Source: a bacterium HR24
Lineage (GTDB): Bacteria > Chloroflexota > Dehalococcoidia > SM23-28-2 > HRBIN24
DNA: 47,490 nucleotides
Reading direction: 5' to 3'
NCBI GenBank assembly: GCA_002898715.1
Contig: BEIA01000004.1
Span: forward strand, 1-47,490
Numbering within the stretch: position 1 is the first letter of the stretch; each line of letters starts with the position of its first letter. Both the position numbers and the translations under genes were made by a program. This document shows, piece after piece, positions 1 to 9,023 of this stretch. Below the pieces are notes generated by a model that was given only the letters and a program-made list of their open reading frames with translations, did not search any database and was not told the DNA's origin.

Positions 1-39
1 CACGGCGTGGTCGTCGGCGATGAGCACCCTCACAGCCAT
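1..39 (-). CDS. NarL/FixJ-family response regulator, N-terminal fragment (runs off window)
   Basis: Minus-strand ATG at 39 translates to MAVRVLIADDHAV, the typical N-terminus of NarL-type receivers. Confidence 0.75.
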   Translation of the reverse strand, partial: MAVRVLIADDHAV

Positions 40-133
40 GCTGCCCCACCCTCCCCCATGACTCCTCAACTCTACCACAAAGGTCGCACTCGCGCTCCGC
101 CCAAAGTCCAGGGTGCGGACGGCGCCGGTCTGC

Positions 134-139
134 TATAAT
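134..139 (+). promoter_or_regulatory. Extended -10 element TGC-TATAAT upstream of the DUF4062 gene
   Basis: Perfect TATAAT with TGn extension in GC-rich context, 6 nt before in-frame GTG(146). Confidence 0.5.
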
Positions 140-145
140 CGCCCC

Positions 146-2899
146 GTGGCTGGGGGAGGGGTCTTGGTCCGCTCGGTGCGTTCGCCCATCATCCGCACGC
201 CCGACCAGCGCCTGCGCGTGTTCGTCAGCTCCACCATGAAGGAACTGGCAGCCGAGCGGGCCGCCGTGGCGGAAGCGGTGCGTGCCCTGCGCCTCGCGCC
301 CGTGCTGTTCGAGCTGGGGGCGCGTCCCCATCCGCCCCGCGATCTGTACGTGGCGTATCTGCAACAGAGCGACATCTTCGTCGGCATCTACGGGCGGGAG
401 TACGGCTGGATCGCGCCCGGCATGGACATCTCCGGTATCGAGGACGAGTACCTGCTCGCCCGCGAGAAGCCCCGCCTGCTGTACGTCAAGGCCGTCGAAG
501 GCAGGGACGAGCGCCTGAAAGCTATGCTGGAGCGCATCGCCGCCCAGGGCGACGTGTCCTACAAACGCTTCTCCTCCGCCGAGGAGCTGTCCGAACTGGT
601 GGCGAACGACCTGGCGCTCCTCCTGAGCGAGAGGTTCCAGTCGACGCCCGCCCAGGAGCGGGGACGGGAAGACGAGGAGACGCCCGCCCTGGCAGGGGCG
701 GCGTCGCTGCCCGCCTTCGCCACCCGCCTCATCGGCCGGGAGCGAGAGTTGGGCGAGATCGTGGCCCTGCTGGAGCGGGAGGACGTGCGCCTGCTGACGC
801 TGACGGGTCCTGGCGGCACGGGCAAGACACGCCTGGCGGTGCAGGCGGCGGCGGAAGTGGCTGAGCGCCACCGGTGGACGGTGCACTTCGTCTCCCTGGC
901 GCCCGTGCGGGAACCTTCCCTGGTGGTCCCGACCATCGCCGGGGCGCTCCAGGTGCACGAGAGCGATGCCCGGCCGCTCATGGAGCTACTGCGGCAGCAC
1001 CTGCGTTCGCGCCGTGCTTTGCTGGTGCTCGACAACTTCGAGCAGGTCATCGAGGCGGGAGTCCACCTGGCGGAGCTGCTACGAGCCGTCCCTCCCCTGA
1101 AAGCGCTGGTGACCAGCCGGGAGCCGCTCCAGGTGTACGGCGAGCGGGAGTATCCGGTGTCGCCCCTGCCCGTGCCCGAGGCGGGTGCCGACGAGCGGGC
1201 TCTGGCCGATAGCCCGGCCGTGCAGCTCTTTCTGGAGAGGGCCAGCGCCGTCCGCCCCGACCTGCCCCGCACGCACGACACTCTGGTGACGGCCGCCCGC
1301 ATCTGCGGACGGCTGGACGGCCTGCCCCTGGCCATCGAGCTGGCGGCGGCCTGGGTGCGCTTCCTTCCGCCCGAGACGGTGCTGGAGCGCCTCTCCAACA
1401 GGCTGGACCTGCTGACCCGCGGCCCGCGCGACCTGCCCGAACGCCAGAGGACCATGCGGGCAGCCATCGCCTGGAGCTACGACCTGCTAGAGCCCCACGA
1501 GCAGGCCCTCCTGCAGCGGCTGTCCGTCTTCGCCGGCAGCTTCACGCTGGAGGCCGCCGAGGCCATCGCCAACCATGAAGGCGAGCTGGAGCTGGACACC
1601 CTGGACGGGCTTGCCTCCCTCGCCTCCAAGAACATGCTGCGTGTGGTCGACTCCGGGGACGGCAAGCCCCGCTTCGAGATGCTGGCGCTGGTGCGGGCCT
1701 TCGCCGCCGAGAAGCTGTCCGCCTCGGGCCAGATGGCCGACCTGCGCGACCGCCACAGTCGCTTCTACGCGCGCCCCGCTGGTGACGAGGACAGCGCCCT
1801 CATCGGCCTGGACGCCGACGCCATGGTGGAGCGCTCCGACCGCATATACGCCGACTGGCGGGAGGCCGTCTCCTGGGGGGTACAGCGGCTCGAGGAGGGG
1901 CACCAGCCGCCGCCCGGCCTGGAGACCCTGCTGGTCCATCTCCCCTACTACTGGTACCTGTCGGGCAGGCTCAGCGAGGGGCGAGAGCTGAGCGAGGGAG
2001 CGGTGCGGGCGGCGCGAGGGCACGCCGACGGCCGCATTCTGGCCAGCGCCCTGAGCGCGGCGGGTGCCATGGCCCTCTGGCAGGGAGATATCGCCCAGGC
2101 CCGACGCTATCACGACGAGGCGGTCTGTATCTGGCGCCGCCAGGGCGACCCCGTGCGCCTCCGGCAGGCCCTGAGGTGGCTCGGGCAGACGCTCATCAAC
2201 CAGGGCGAGTCCCACATGGCGGGGGACGTGCTGACCGAGGTCCTGGCCCTGCTGGAGTCGGAGTCGCCACCCACCCCTCACCTGGGCATAGCGCTCATGC
2301 ACCTGGGCGATGCGGCCCTGCAGCAGGGTCAGTACGAGGCGGCCGAGGCGTACTTTCAGCGCGGCCTCGCCAACCAGCGCGAGATGGGATCGCCCTGGGG
2401 CGTGGCCTCTCTGCTGAACAGCCTGGGAGAGACGGCCCGCTGCCAGGGAGACTACCAGACAGCCCGCCGATATTACGAGGAAGCTGTGAACATCTTCCGG
2501 CGTATGAAGTCCATCGCCGACGTGGCCCGCGGACAGCACAGCCTGGGCTATGTGGCCCTCCGCCAGGGCGACCTTCGGCTGGCCAGAGAGCGCTTCTGCG
2601 ACGCCCTGGCCGAGTTCCGCCGCCTGGGGCATCCCCGCGGCTTAGCGGAGGCCGTCCAGGGCCTGGCGGGAGTGGCCGCCGCCAGCGGTGCCTGGGAACT
2701 AGCCGGGCGGCTCCTGGGCGCTTCGGAGCGGATGCTGGCCGAGGTGCAGGCCCAAGCATGGCCCGCCGACCGTCTGGAGCGCGAGCGTGATGCCCGCTCG
2801 GTGGAGCGGGCCCTGGGGCCGGCCGGCCTGGCCGAGGCCATCGCCACCGGCCATCGCCTCAGCAGCGAAGAGGCCATGGACCAGGCCTGCCGCGCCTGA
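146..2899 (+). CDS. DUF4062 domain - NB-ARC/STAND ATPase - TPR repeat protein
   Basis: RVFVSSTMKELAAERAAV (DUF4062), LTGPGGTGKTRLAVQ Walker A, ALLVLDNFEQV Walker B-like, GLPLAIELAAAW, C-terminal TPRs; start GTG146 or TTG164. Confidence 0.85.
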   Translation: MAGGGVLVRSVRSPIIRTPDQRLRVFVSSTMKELAAERAAVAEAVRALRLAPVLFELGARPHPPRDLYVAYLQQSDIFVGIYGREYGWIAPGMDISGIEDEYLLAREKPRLLYVKAVEGRDERLKAMLERIAAQGDVSYKRFSSAEELSELVANDLALLLSERFQSTPAQERGREDEETPALAGAASLPAFATRLIGRERELGEIVALLEREDVRLLTLTGPGGTGKTRLAVQAAAEVAERHRWTVHFVSLAPVREPSLVVPTIAGALQVHESDARPLMELLRQHLRSRRALLVLDNFEQVIEAGVHLAELLRAVPPLKALVTSREPLQVYGEREYPVSPLPVPEAGADERALADSPAVQLFLERASAVRPDLPRTHDTLVTAARICGRLDGLPLAIELAAAWVRFLPPETVLERLSNRLDLLTRGPRDLPERQRTMRAAIAWSYDLLEPHEQALLQRLSVFAGSFTLEAAEAIANHEGELELDTLDGLASLASKNMLRVVDSGDGKPRFEMLALVRAFAAEKLSASGQMADLRDRHSRFYARPAGDEDSALIGLDADAMVERSDRIYADWREAVSWGVQRLEEGHQPPPGLETLLVHLPYYWYLSGRLSEGRELSEGAVRAARGHADGRILASALSAAGAMALWQGDIAQARRYHDEAVCIWRRQGDPVRLRQALRWLGQTLINQGESHMAGDVLTEVLALLESESPPTPHLGIALMHLGDAALQQGQYEAAEAYFQRGLANQREMGSPWGVASLLNSLGETARCQGDYQTARRYYEEAVNIFRRMKSIADVARGQHSLGYVALRQGDLRLARERFCDALAEFRRLGHPRGLAEAVQGLAGVAAASGAWELAGRLLGASERMLAEVQAQAWPADRLERERDARSVERALGPAGLAEAIATGHRLSSEEAMDQACRA

Positions 2900-2932
2900 G
2901 GACGCAGCCCGGAACTACACACCCCGGCAGAC

Positions 2933-3811
2933 ATGAGCGAGGCCAGAGACGAGCGAGTAGTTCTGAGGGGCCTCACCTTCCACTACCGGGACTGGGGAGG
3001 GCACGGCCAGCCCCTCGTGCTCCTCCACGGACTGGCATCCACCAGCCACATCTGGGACCTGGTGGCGCCACTCCTCGCCGACCGCTTCCGAGTACTGGCC
3101 CTGGACCAGCGTGGCCACGGCGAAAGCGACAAGCCCGAAGACGGCCACGACTTCGACAGCGTATCTGCCGACCTGGACTCGTTCCTCTCTGCCCTGGGCC
3201 TGGAAGCGCCGGTGTTGGTGGGCCACTCCTGGGGCGGCAACGTGGCAGTCCACTATGCGGCCCACAAGCCCGAGGTGCCGAAGGCCCTGGTGCTCGTGGA
3301 CGGGGGCTTCCTAGAGCTGTCGTCGTGGCCGGGGATGACCTGGGAGCGGGTGGAGCGGGAGCTGGCGCCGCCCGACTTCTCCGGGTTCACAGTGGACAGG
3401 CTCCTGGCAGAGGCACCGCGGTGGGAGCTGGGCCCCATCTGGGGCCCCGCTGTGGAACGGGCCGTGCTGGCCAACTTCTTCGTGGACGCAGACGGCACCA
3501 TCCGCCCGCGGCTCCGCCGCGAGCACCACATGCGCATCCTCAGGGCTATCTGGGAGCACAGGCCCTCGGCCCTGTACGAGCGGGTGACGTGCCCGGTCCT
3601 GCTCATCGCTGCCGCCCCGCCCTCGCCCCACGCCAGGGACAGTTTTATGCGGGCCAAGCGCCAGGGCGTGGCGGCAGCGGGGAGGCTCTTGTCGCGGTGC
3701 CGGGTCGTGTGGATGGAGGAGACCGTGCACGACGTCCCCTTGCACCGGCCCCGCGAGCTGGCCCAGGCCATCGCCGAGTTCGTGTCGGGGGATCTGTCGC
3801 CGCCAGGTTAG
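2933..3811 (+). CDS. alpha/beta fold hydrolase
   Basis: LVLLHGLASTSHIWD, GHSWGGN nucleophile elbow, GHGESDKPEDG. Confidence 0.9.
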   Translation: MSEARDERVVLRGLTFHYRDWGGHGQPLVLLHGLASTSHIWDLVAPLLADRFRVLALDQRGHGESDKPEDGHDFDSVSADLDSFLSALGLEAPVLVGHSWGGNVAVHYAAHKPEVPKALVLVDGGFLELSSWPGMTWERVERELAPPDFSGFTVDRLLAEAPRWELGPIWGPAVERAVLANFFVDADGTIRPRLRREHHMRILRAIWEHRPSALYERVTCPVLLIAAAPPSPHARDSFMRAKRQGVAAAGRLLSRCRVVWMEETVHDVPLHRPRELAQAIAEFVSGDLSPPG

Positions 3812-3894
3812 CGCAGCGGGGGCACGCCCCGTGCGCCGCGGCCGGCGCGAGGGAAGGCGCAGATGGTCCCCTCAGGGGAGCGTGCTGCGGGGGA

Positions 3895-3983
3895 TGGTGC
3901 CGGGGGTGGGGCTCGAACCCACACGCCGCTCGCGCGGCAGCGGATTTTAAGTCCGCCGCGTCTGCCCGTTCCGCCACCCCGGC
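3895..3983 (-). tRNA. tRNA-Leu(TAA), CCA encoded
   Basis: GCCGGGG acceptor pairs with CCCCGGC-A-CCA; anticodon loop CTTAAAA; long variable arm; GGTTCGAGCCCC T arm. Confidence 0.95.
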
Positions 3984-4178
3984 ACGTCCCAACAGGCGGG
4001 CCCATGCTCTGCTACGCCCGCTCGCCCGCAGCCCCGCCCCTGCTATCGGGCCCGTCCCCGGCCCTACGGCCGATGCCCGACGCGGCGTCAGACACCGCTA
4101 CTCCCGTATCTTAACACGCCGGCAGCCCGCCGCGCTGGTCGCCAGCCCGTCACCGCGGTCGCCGCTGGCTGGCGCGTC

Positions 4179-5420
4179 TCAGAGCGCCCCTTCCAGCTCC
4201 CATTTGTGGCTGTAAACGACGCCGGCCTCGCGCAGGGCGGCGATGTCCCCCTGCGAGTAGCCCAGGAGGGAGAGCACCTCGTCGGTATGCTCGCCCAGCA
4301 GGGGTGCCCTCGATCGCACCGCCGCGGGGGTGGCGGTGAGCTTGATGGGAGTCCCGGCGATGGCCTTCGGCTCCCGGCAGCCCGGGTGCTCCAGCTCCAC
4401 CACCATCTGCCGGGCATGGACGTGAGGGTCGCGCATGATCTCCTCGGCGTCCTGGACAGGCCCGCAAGGGACCTTGTCGGCCACCGCCGCCACCACCTCG
4501 GCCTTGGTGCGGGCGCTGGTCCACTCGCTCACCAGACGCCGCACCTCCTCGCAGCGCTGCACGCGGTCGGCATTGGTGGCGAAGCGGGGGTCCTCGGCCA
4601 GCTCTGGTCGGCCCATGGCCAGGCACAGGTCGCGCCACTGGTGGTCGGCCGGGGCGCAGATGGCCACCCAGCCGTCGCTGGTGGGGAAGACCTCGAAGGG
4701 GCAGAAGATGTTGTGCCGGTTGCCCTGGGGCCTCGACACCACCCCGGCGTAGCTGTACATGTAGACCACCCGCTCGCAAATGGAGAGGACGCCGTCGTAC
4801 ATGGCCACGTCCAGGAACTGGCCCTGGCCCGTCTCGCGGGCGTGATGGAGCGCTGCCAGCACGCCCACCGCCGCCATCATGCCCGGCACCGTGTCGCCGA
4901 TGCCCCCGCTAGCCTTGAGGGGCATCTCGGGGCCGGGGCCGGTGGTGCCCATGAGGCCGCCCATTGCCTGGGCCACCACATCGAAGGCTGGCCGGTGCAC
5001 GTAAGGGCTTTCGCCGGTGCGGGGGTCGCCGAAGCCCCGGATGGCGGCGTAGACCAGGCGCAGGTTCACCTCCCGCAATCGCTCGTAGGCCAGTCCCAGC
5101 CGCTCCATCACCCCCGCCCGGAAGTTCTCCACCAGGACGTCGGAGATGGCCACCAGCCGCAGCAGCACCTCCTTGCCCTCTTCCCGCTTCAGGTCCAGGG
5201 CGAGCCCCTTCTTGTTGCGGTTGACGCTCTGGAAGTAGCCGCCGAAGGCCCGCAACTGGTCGTCGGGGGCGAAGGGGCCGGCCTGACGGGTGATGTCGCC
5301 CCCCGATGGGGGCTCCACCTTGATGACCTCCGCCCCCAGGTCGGCCAGCAGCATGGTGCAGTAGGGCCCGGCCATGCCCGTGCTCAGGTCGACGACGCGG
5401 ACGCCCGCGAGTGGCCCCAT
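4179..5420 (-). CDS. CaiB/BaiF family (class III) CoA transferase
   Basis: GVRVVDLSTGMAGPYCTMLLADLGAEVIKVEPP...NRNKKGLALDLK. Confidence 0.93.
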   Translation of the reverse strand: MGPLAGVRVVDLSTGMAGPYCTMLLADLGAEVIKVEPPSGGDITRQAGPFAPDDQLRAFGGYFQSVNRNKKGLALDLKREEGKEVLLRLVAISDVLVENFRAGVMERLGLAYERLREVNLRLVYAAIRGFGDPRTGESPYVHRPAFDVVAQAMGGLMGTTGPGPEMPLKASGGIGDTVPGMMAAVGVLAALHHARETGQGQFLDVAMYDGVLSICERVVYMYSYAGVVSRPQGNRHNIFCPFEVFPTSDGWVAICAPADHQWRDLCLAMGRPELAEDPRFATNADRVQRCEEVRRLVSEWTSARTKAEVVAAVADKVPCGPVQDAEEIMRDPHVHARQMVVELEHPGCREPKAIAGTPIKLTATPAAVRSRAPLLGEHTDEVLSLLGYSQGDIAALREAGVVYSHKWELEGAL

Positions 5421-5423
5421 ATG

Positions 5424-6599
5424 CTAGCCCCCTTCGCCCAGCAGGCGGTTGGCAATGACGTGCAGCATGATCTCGCTGGTGCCCTCGAAGATCTTGGTCA
5501 GCCTGGCGTCCCGCCAGTAGCGCTGCAGGGGCAGGTCGTAGGTGTAGCCATAGCCGCCGTGGATCTGCAGGCCGGCGCTGGTCACCCGCTCGGCCATCTC
5601 GGTGGCGAACCACTTGGCCATGGCTGCCTCCTTGTCGCAGCGGCGGCCGCTGTCGATCTCGCTGGCCACCAGGTACATGAGCTGGCGGGCGGCCTCGATC
5701 TCGGCCGCCATCTCGGCCAGCTTGAAGCGGATGGCCTGGAACTGGGCGATGGGCCGGCCGAACTGCACCCGCTGCTGTGCATAGGTCAGGGAGTCCTCAA
5801 GGGCGCCGCGGGCCAGGCCAATGGCCCGGGCGGCGGTGTGGGCGCGCCCCACCTCCAGGAAGCGCATGGCCCCGTAGAAGGCCTTGCCCTCCTCCCCCAT
5901 GAGGGCCGAGGCTGGCACCCGGCAGTCCTCGAAGAAGAGCTGCCAGGTGCGCCAGCCGTAGTAGCCGATGGTGTTGATGGGCGTGCCGCGGACGCCGGGC
6001 GGCAGCTTGCCCCGCTCCTTCTCGATCATGAAGGCGCTGAGGCCCAGGTGACGACGGCCCTGCAGCGGGGGCGAGGTGCGGGCGATGAGCAGGATGAAGT
6101 CGGCCCCGTCGGCGAAGGTGCACCACATCTTGGTCCCGTTGATGACCCAGTAGTCGCCCTCGCGACGGGCCTGGCAGGAGATGTTGGCCACGTCCGAGCC
6201 CGCCTCGGGCTCCGACTGGGCATATGCCCCCAGGAACTTCCCCCGGGCCATGGCGGGAAGGTAACGGCGGCGCTGCTCCTCTGTCCAGTCGAAGCCCAGG
6301 CCGTTGCCGCGGGCGATGATGCTGGCCACGCTCATCCAGGCGCGGGCCAGCTCCTCCGTTACCAGGCAGTACTCGAAGCAGCCCAGCCCCAGGCCGCCAT
6401 ACTCCTGGGGGATGAGGATACCGAAGAAGCCCAGGTCGGCCATCTTCTGGCGCAGGGACATGGGGATGTCGCCCCGCTGGTGGTCCAGCTCGTTGGCCGC
6501 GGGCAACACCTCTCTCAGGGCGAACTCCCGCGCCACCTGCTGGATCATGCGCCGCTCTTCGGTCATGTAGGACATGGCGGCCATCACCCCCTCGGCCAC
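5424..6599 (-). CDS. acyl-CoA dehydrogenase
   Basis: GAYAQSEPEAGSDVANISCQA, QIHGGYGYTYDLPLQRYWRDARLTKIFEGTSEI. Confidence 0.95.
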   Translation of the reverse strand: MAEGVMAAMSYMTEERRMIQQVAREFALREVLPAANELDHQRGDIPMSLRQKMADLGFFGILIPQEYGGLGLGCFEYCLVTEELARAWMSVASIIARGNGLGFDWTEEQRRRYLPAMARGKFLGAYAQSEPEAGSDVANISCQARREGDYWVINGTKMWCTFADGADFILLIARTSPPLQGRRHLGLSAFMIEKERGKLPPGVRGTPINTIGYYGWRTWQLFFEDCRVPASALMGEEGKAFYGAMRFLEVGRAHTAARAIGLARGALEDSLTYAQQRVQFGRPIAQFQAIRFKLAEMAAEIEAARQLMYLVASEIDSGRRCDKEAAMAKWFATEMAERVTSAGLQIHGGYGYTYDLPLQRYWRDARLTKIFEGTSEIMLHVIANRLLGEGG

Positions 6600-6611
6600 C
6601 CCGAGGCGGTC

Positions 6612-7148
6612 TCAGCCCTCCGCCCAGCCCCGCAGCTCACGCGGCAGGCGGGAGGAGAGGAACTGTCCGTCCCGCTCCTGCCAGTGGGAACGACGCTTCA
6701 CCAGGAACGTGCGCTCCCCCACGAACACGGTGCTGCCGTCCTGCTTGCGCCCCGTCACCCGGCAGCGGACGATGCCGGCGTCGGGGCGGTCGGCCTCCCG
6801 CACCTCCAGCACCTCCGTCTCGGCATAGAGGGTGTCGCCGTGAAAGACCGGCGCCGGGAAGGAGATTCCCGTGTACTCGAGGTCGGCGATGGCATTCTCG
6901 CTCAGGTCCTCGCTGCTCAGGCCGATGCACATGGCCATGGTTACGGCGCCCATCACCAGCCGCTCGGGGAAGGCGCCCTCCAGCATGCGCGCCATGTATT
7001 CGCGGTTGAAGTGGGCCTGGGCCGTGTTCAGGGTCATGAGGGTAATGAGGTAGTTGTCCAGCTCGGAGACGGTGCGGCCACGGGCGTGGACGTAGACCTG
7101 CCCGGGCTGGAAGTCCTCGAAGTAGTTGCCGCCACCGGTGATGGCCAT
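6612..7148 (-). CDS. MaoC-like (hot-dog) dehydratase
   Basis: NYFEDFQPGQVY...FPAPVFHGDTLYAETEVLEVRE. Confidence 0.85.
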   Translation of the reverse strand: MAITGGGNYFEDFQPGQVYVHARGRTVSELDNYLITLMTLNTAQAHFNREYMARMLEGAFPERLVMGAVTMAMCIGLSSEDLSENAIADLEYTGISFPAPVFHGDTLYAETEVLEVREADRPDAGIVRCRVTGRKQDGSTVFVGERTFLVKRRSHWQERDGQFLSSRLPRELRGWAEG

Positions 7149-7157
7149 CGCTGCCTC

Positions 7158-7631
7158 CTACCGGCCTTCGGCGCCGCGCATGCGGGCCAGGTTGCGGCGC
7201 CGGTACTGGACCACCACCTCGCCCCGCTGGTTGAAGCCCACCGTCCGCCACTCGACGATGCCCCAGCCCGGACGGGAGCGGGACTCCCGCCTGCTCACCA
7301 CTTCCGAGACGGCGTAAACGGTGTCGCCCGGGTAGACGGGAACGCCGAAGCGCAGGTCGTCCACCCCCAGGAAGGGGCCGCCCGCCTCCGACAGGTCTTC
7401 CACCGTGAGCCCCAACACGGTGGCGAACACCAGCAGCGGATTCACGGGCACCCCCTGGTAGCCGAGGTAGCGGGCATACTCCTCGTTGAAGTAAAGAGGG
7501 TTGTGCTGCTGGGTGAGGGTGCTGAAGGTCAGCGTGTCCTGCAGGGTGAAGGTGCGGCCCCAGTGGTGGAAGAAACGCCTTCCCTCCACGAAGTCCTCGT
7601 AATAGTTGCCGCGCCGGACCTCTATCCTCAC
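7158..7631 (-). CDS. MaoC-like (hot-dog) dehydratase, second copy
   Basis: NYYEDFVEGRRFFHHWGRTFTLQDTLTFSTLTQQHNPLYFNEEYA; GTG start overlaps regulator stop (GTGA). Confidence 0.85.
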   Translation of the reverse strand: MRIEVRRGNYYEDFVEGRRFFHHWGRTFTLQDTLTFSTLTQQHNPLYFNEEYARYLGYQGVPVNPLLVFATVLGLTVEDLSEAGGPFLGVDDLRFGVPVYPGDTVYAVSEVVSRRESRSRPGWGIVEWRTVGFNQRGEVVVQYRRRNLARMRGAEGR

Positions 7632-8413
7632 AGGAGACCTCCCGGGACGGGGGCGGCGCCGAGGGCCGCGGCCCCCGCAGGGCCGTCTGGCCCTTCGACT
7701 TCGCGGGCAATGAGCTGGTAGGTGGGGCGGATGCGCTCCATGTGGTCGCGCATGGCGCGGGCTGCTGCCTCGGCGTCGCCGTCTTCCAGCGCCGCCAGAA
7801 TGCGGCGGTGGTCGGCCAGCACCTGCAGCCAGAACTCCCAGGGCGCCCGGTCGCGCAGATACCGGGACTGGAGGACGGCGAACAGGGGCACGGTCATGGC
7901 CCTCAGGATGGGGTTGTCGGCCGCCTCCACCACCGTCAGGTGAAAGCGGAAGTTGCTCTGGTAGACCTCGGGCATAGGCAGACGGGGCTCCTCGGGAAAG
8001 AGGCAACCGCGCAGAGCGGCCAGGTGCTCCTCCCTGCGCCGGGTGGCGGCCATGTAGGCCGCTGGCACTTCCAGCACCTCCCTGGCCTCCACCACCTGAT
8101 CGACCCCCACCAGTCGGTTGCTGGCCAGAATGGAGAGAACGGCCTCCAGTTGGTCGCCGAGGAGCTGGGCGCTGGGCTGCACCACGAAGGCGCCGCCCTT
8201 GCTGCCCCTGGTGATGACCACCAGACCCTGAGCGGAAAGGATGCGCAGGGCCTCGCGGACGGTGCTGCGACCCACGCCGAACAGGCCGGCCAGGCGGGTC
8301 TCGTCGGGCAAGCGGCTGCCCGGTGCGAATACGCCCCGCAATATGAGGTCCTGGAGCTGTTCCGCCACCTGCTGGTAGGAGGGCCCGACCCGCCTGAGCA
8401 CCCGCGCTGTCAC
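7628..8413 (-). CDS. GntR-family (FadR/FCD) transcriptional regulator
   Basis: LRGVFAPGSRLPDETRLAGLFGVGRSTVREALRILSAQGLV; GTG8413 preferred over ORF-track start 8503 because a promoter lies at 8432-8461. Confidence 0.88.
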   Translation of the reverse strand: MTARVLRRVGPSYQQVAEQLQDLILRGVFAPGSRLPDETRLAGLFGVGRSTVREALRILSAQGLVVITRGSKGGAFVVQPSAQLLGDQLEAVLSILASNRLVGVDQVVEAREVLEVPAAYMAATRRREEHLAALRGCLFPEEPRLPMPEVYQSNFRFHLTVVEAADNPILRAMTVPLFAVLQSRYLRDRAPWEFWLQVLADHRRILAALEDGDAEAAARAMRDHMERIRPTYQLIAREVEGPDGPAGAAALGAAPVPGGLL

Positions 8414-8431
8414 TCCCTGCGACTGTGCCCG

Positions 8432-8461
8432 ATGATACTGTCGCGACGAGTCGGCTGTCAA
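8432..8461 (-). promoter_or_regulatory. Sigma70-type promoter of the FadR-MaoC-ACAD-CaiB operon
   Basis: Minus strand TTGACA-N18-TATCAT; GTCGCGAC palindrome (8440-8447) in the spacer. Confidence 0.6.
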
Positions 8462-8506
8462 GGCATTCCTCTGAGGTTCAGATGAATGCGCTCCCTCTGC
8501 CACCGC

Positions 8507-8929
8507 TCAGGGGTCTCGTCCCAGGGACGATTCCAACGCTCGCCGCACGGCGTCCGGCAGGGGGCAGGGCTGGCCGTTGCCGTCCAGCCACACCTGCACC
8601 GAAGAGCCCTCGGCTACCCGCGCGCCGTCGCTGGCGCGGACGGCCTCGAAGGCCAGGGAGAAGCTGCTGTTGCCCACCTGCTTGGTCCAGGCGCGCACCC
8701 GCAGCGTCTCCGGATAGCTCACGGGGGCGAGGAAGCGGGCCTCGGTGGCGGCGATGGCGAAGGCGCGCGGGCTCCAGTCTATGCCCAACCGTCGCAGGTG
8801 GGCGAGGCGGGCCTGCTCGAAGTACATGAAGAAGACGGCATTGTTCACCACCTGGTCGGCGTCCAGGTCGGTGGAGCGCACGGCCAGCTCGATCTCGGTG
8901 ACCGGCCCTTCCCCAGCGCCGCTGCACAC
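8507..8929 (-). CDS. acyl-CoA thioesterase (4HBT hot-dog fold)
   Basis: TDLDADQVVNNAVFFMYFEQARLAHLRRLG; FLAPVSYPETLRVRAWTKQVGNSSFSLAFE. Confidence 0.85.
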   Translation of the reverse strand: MCSGAGEGPVTEIELAVRSTDLDADQVVNNAVFFMYFEQARLAHLRRLGIDWSPRAFAIAATEARFLAPVSYPETLRVRAWTKQVGNSSFSLAFEAVRASDGARVAEGSSVQVWLDGNGQPCPLPDAVRRALESSLGRDP

Positions 8930-9023
8930 GGAAGCGACCTCTCCGGCGGCCCCATTCTAGGGTGACCCGGGACGCCACGGCAACGGCGGCCCCGGAGCGT
9001 AAAATAGGGACGGGGAAACGAGG

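Noticed and set aside
3871-3882. CCCCTCAGGGG stem near tRNA-Leu as terminator
   Set aside because: Short stem with a 2-nt loop and no T-tract.
4206-7721. 1171-aa plus-strand ORF
   Set aside because: Exact antisense of CaiB, ACAD and two MaoC genes, which all share one minus-strand frame; GC3-rich codons suppress stops on the complement. Gly/His/Leu/Val-rich low-complexity translation with no domain.
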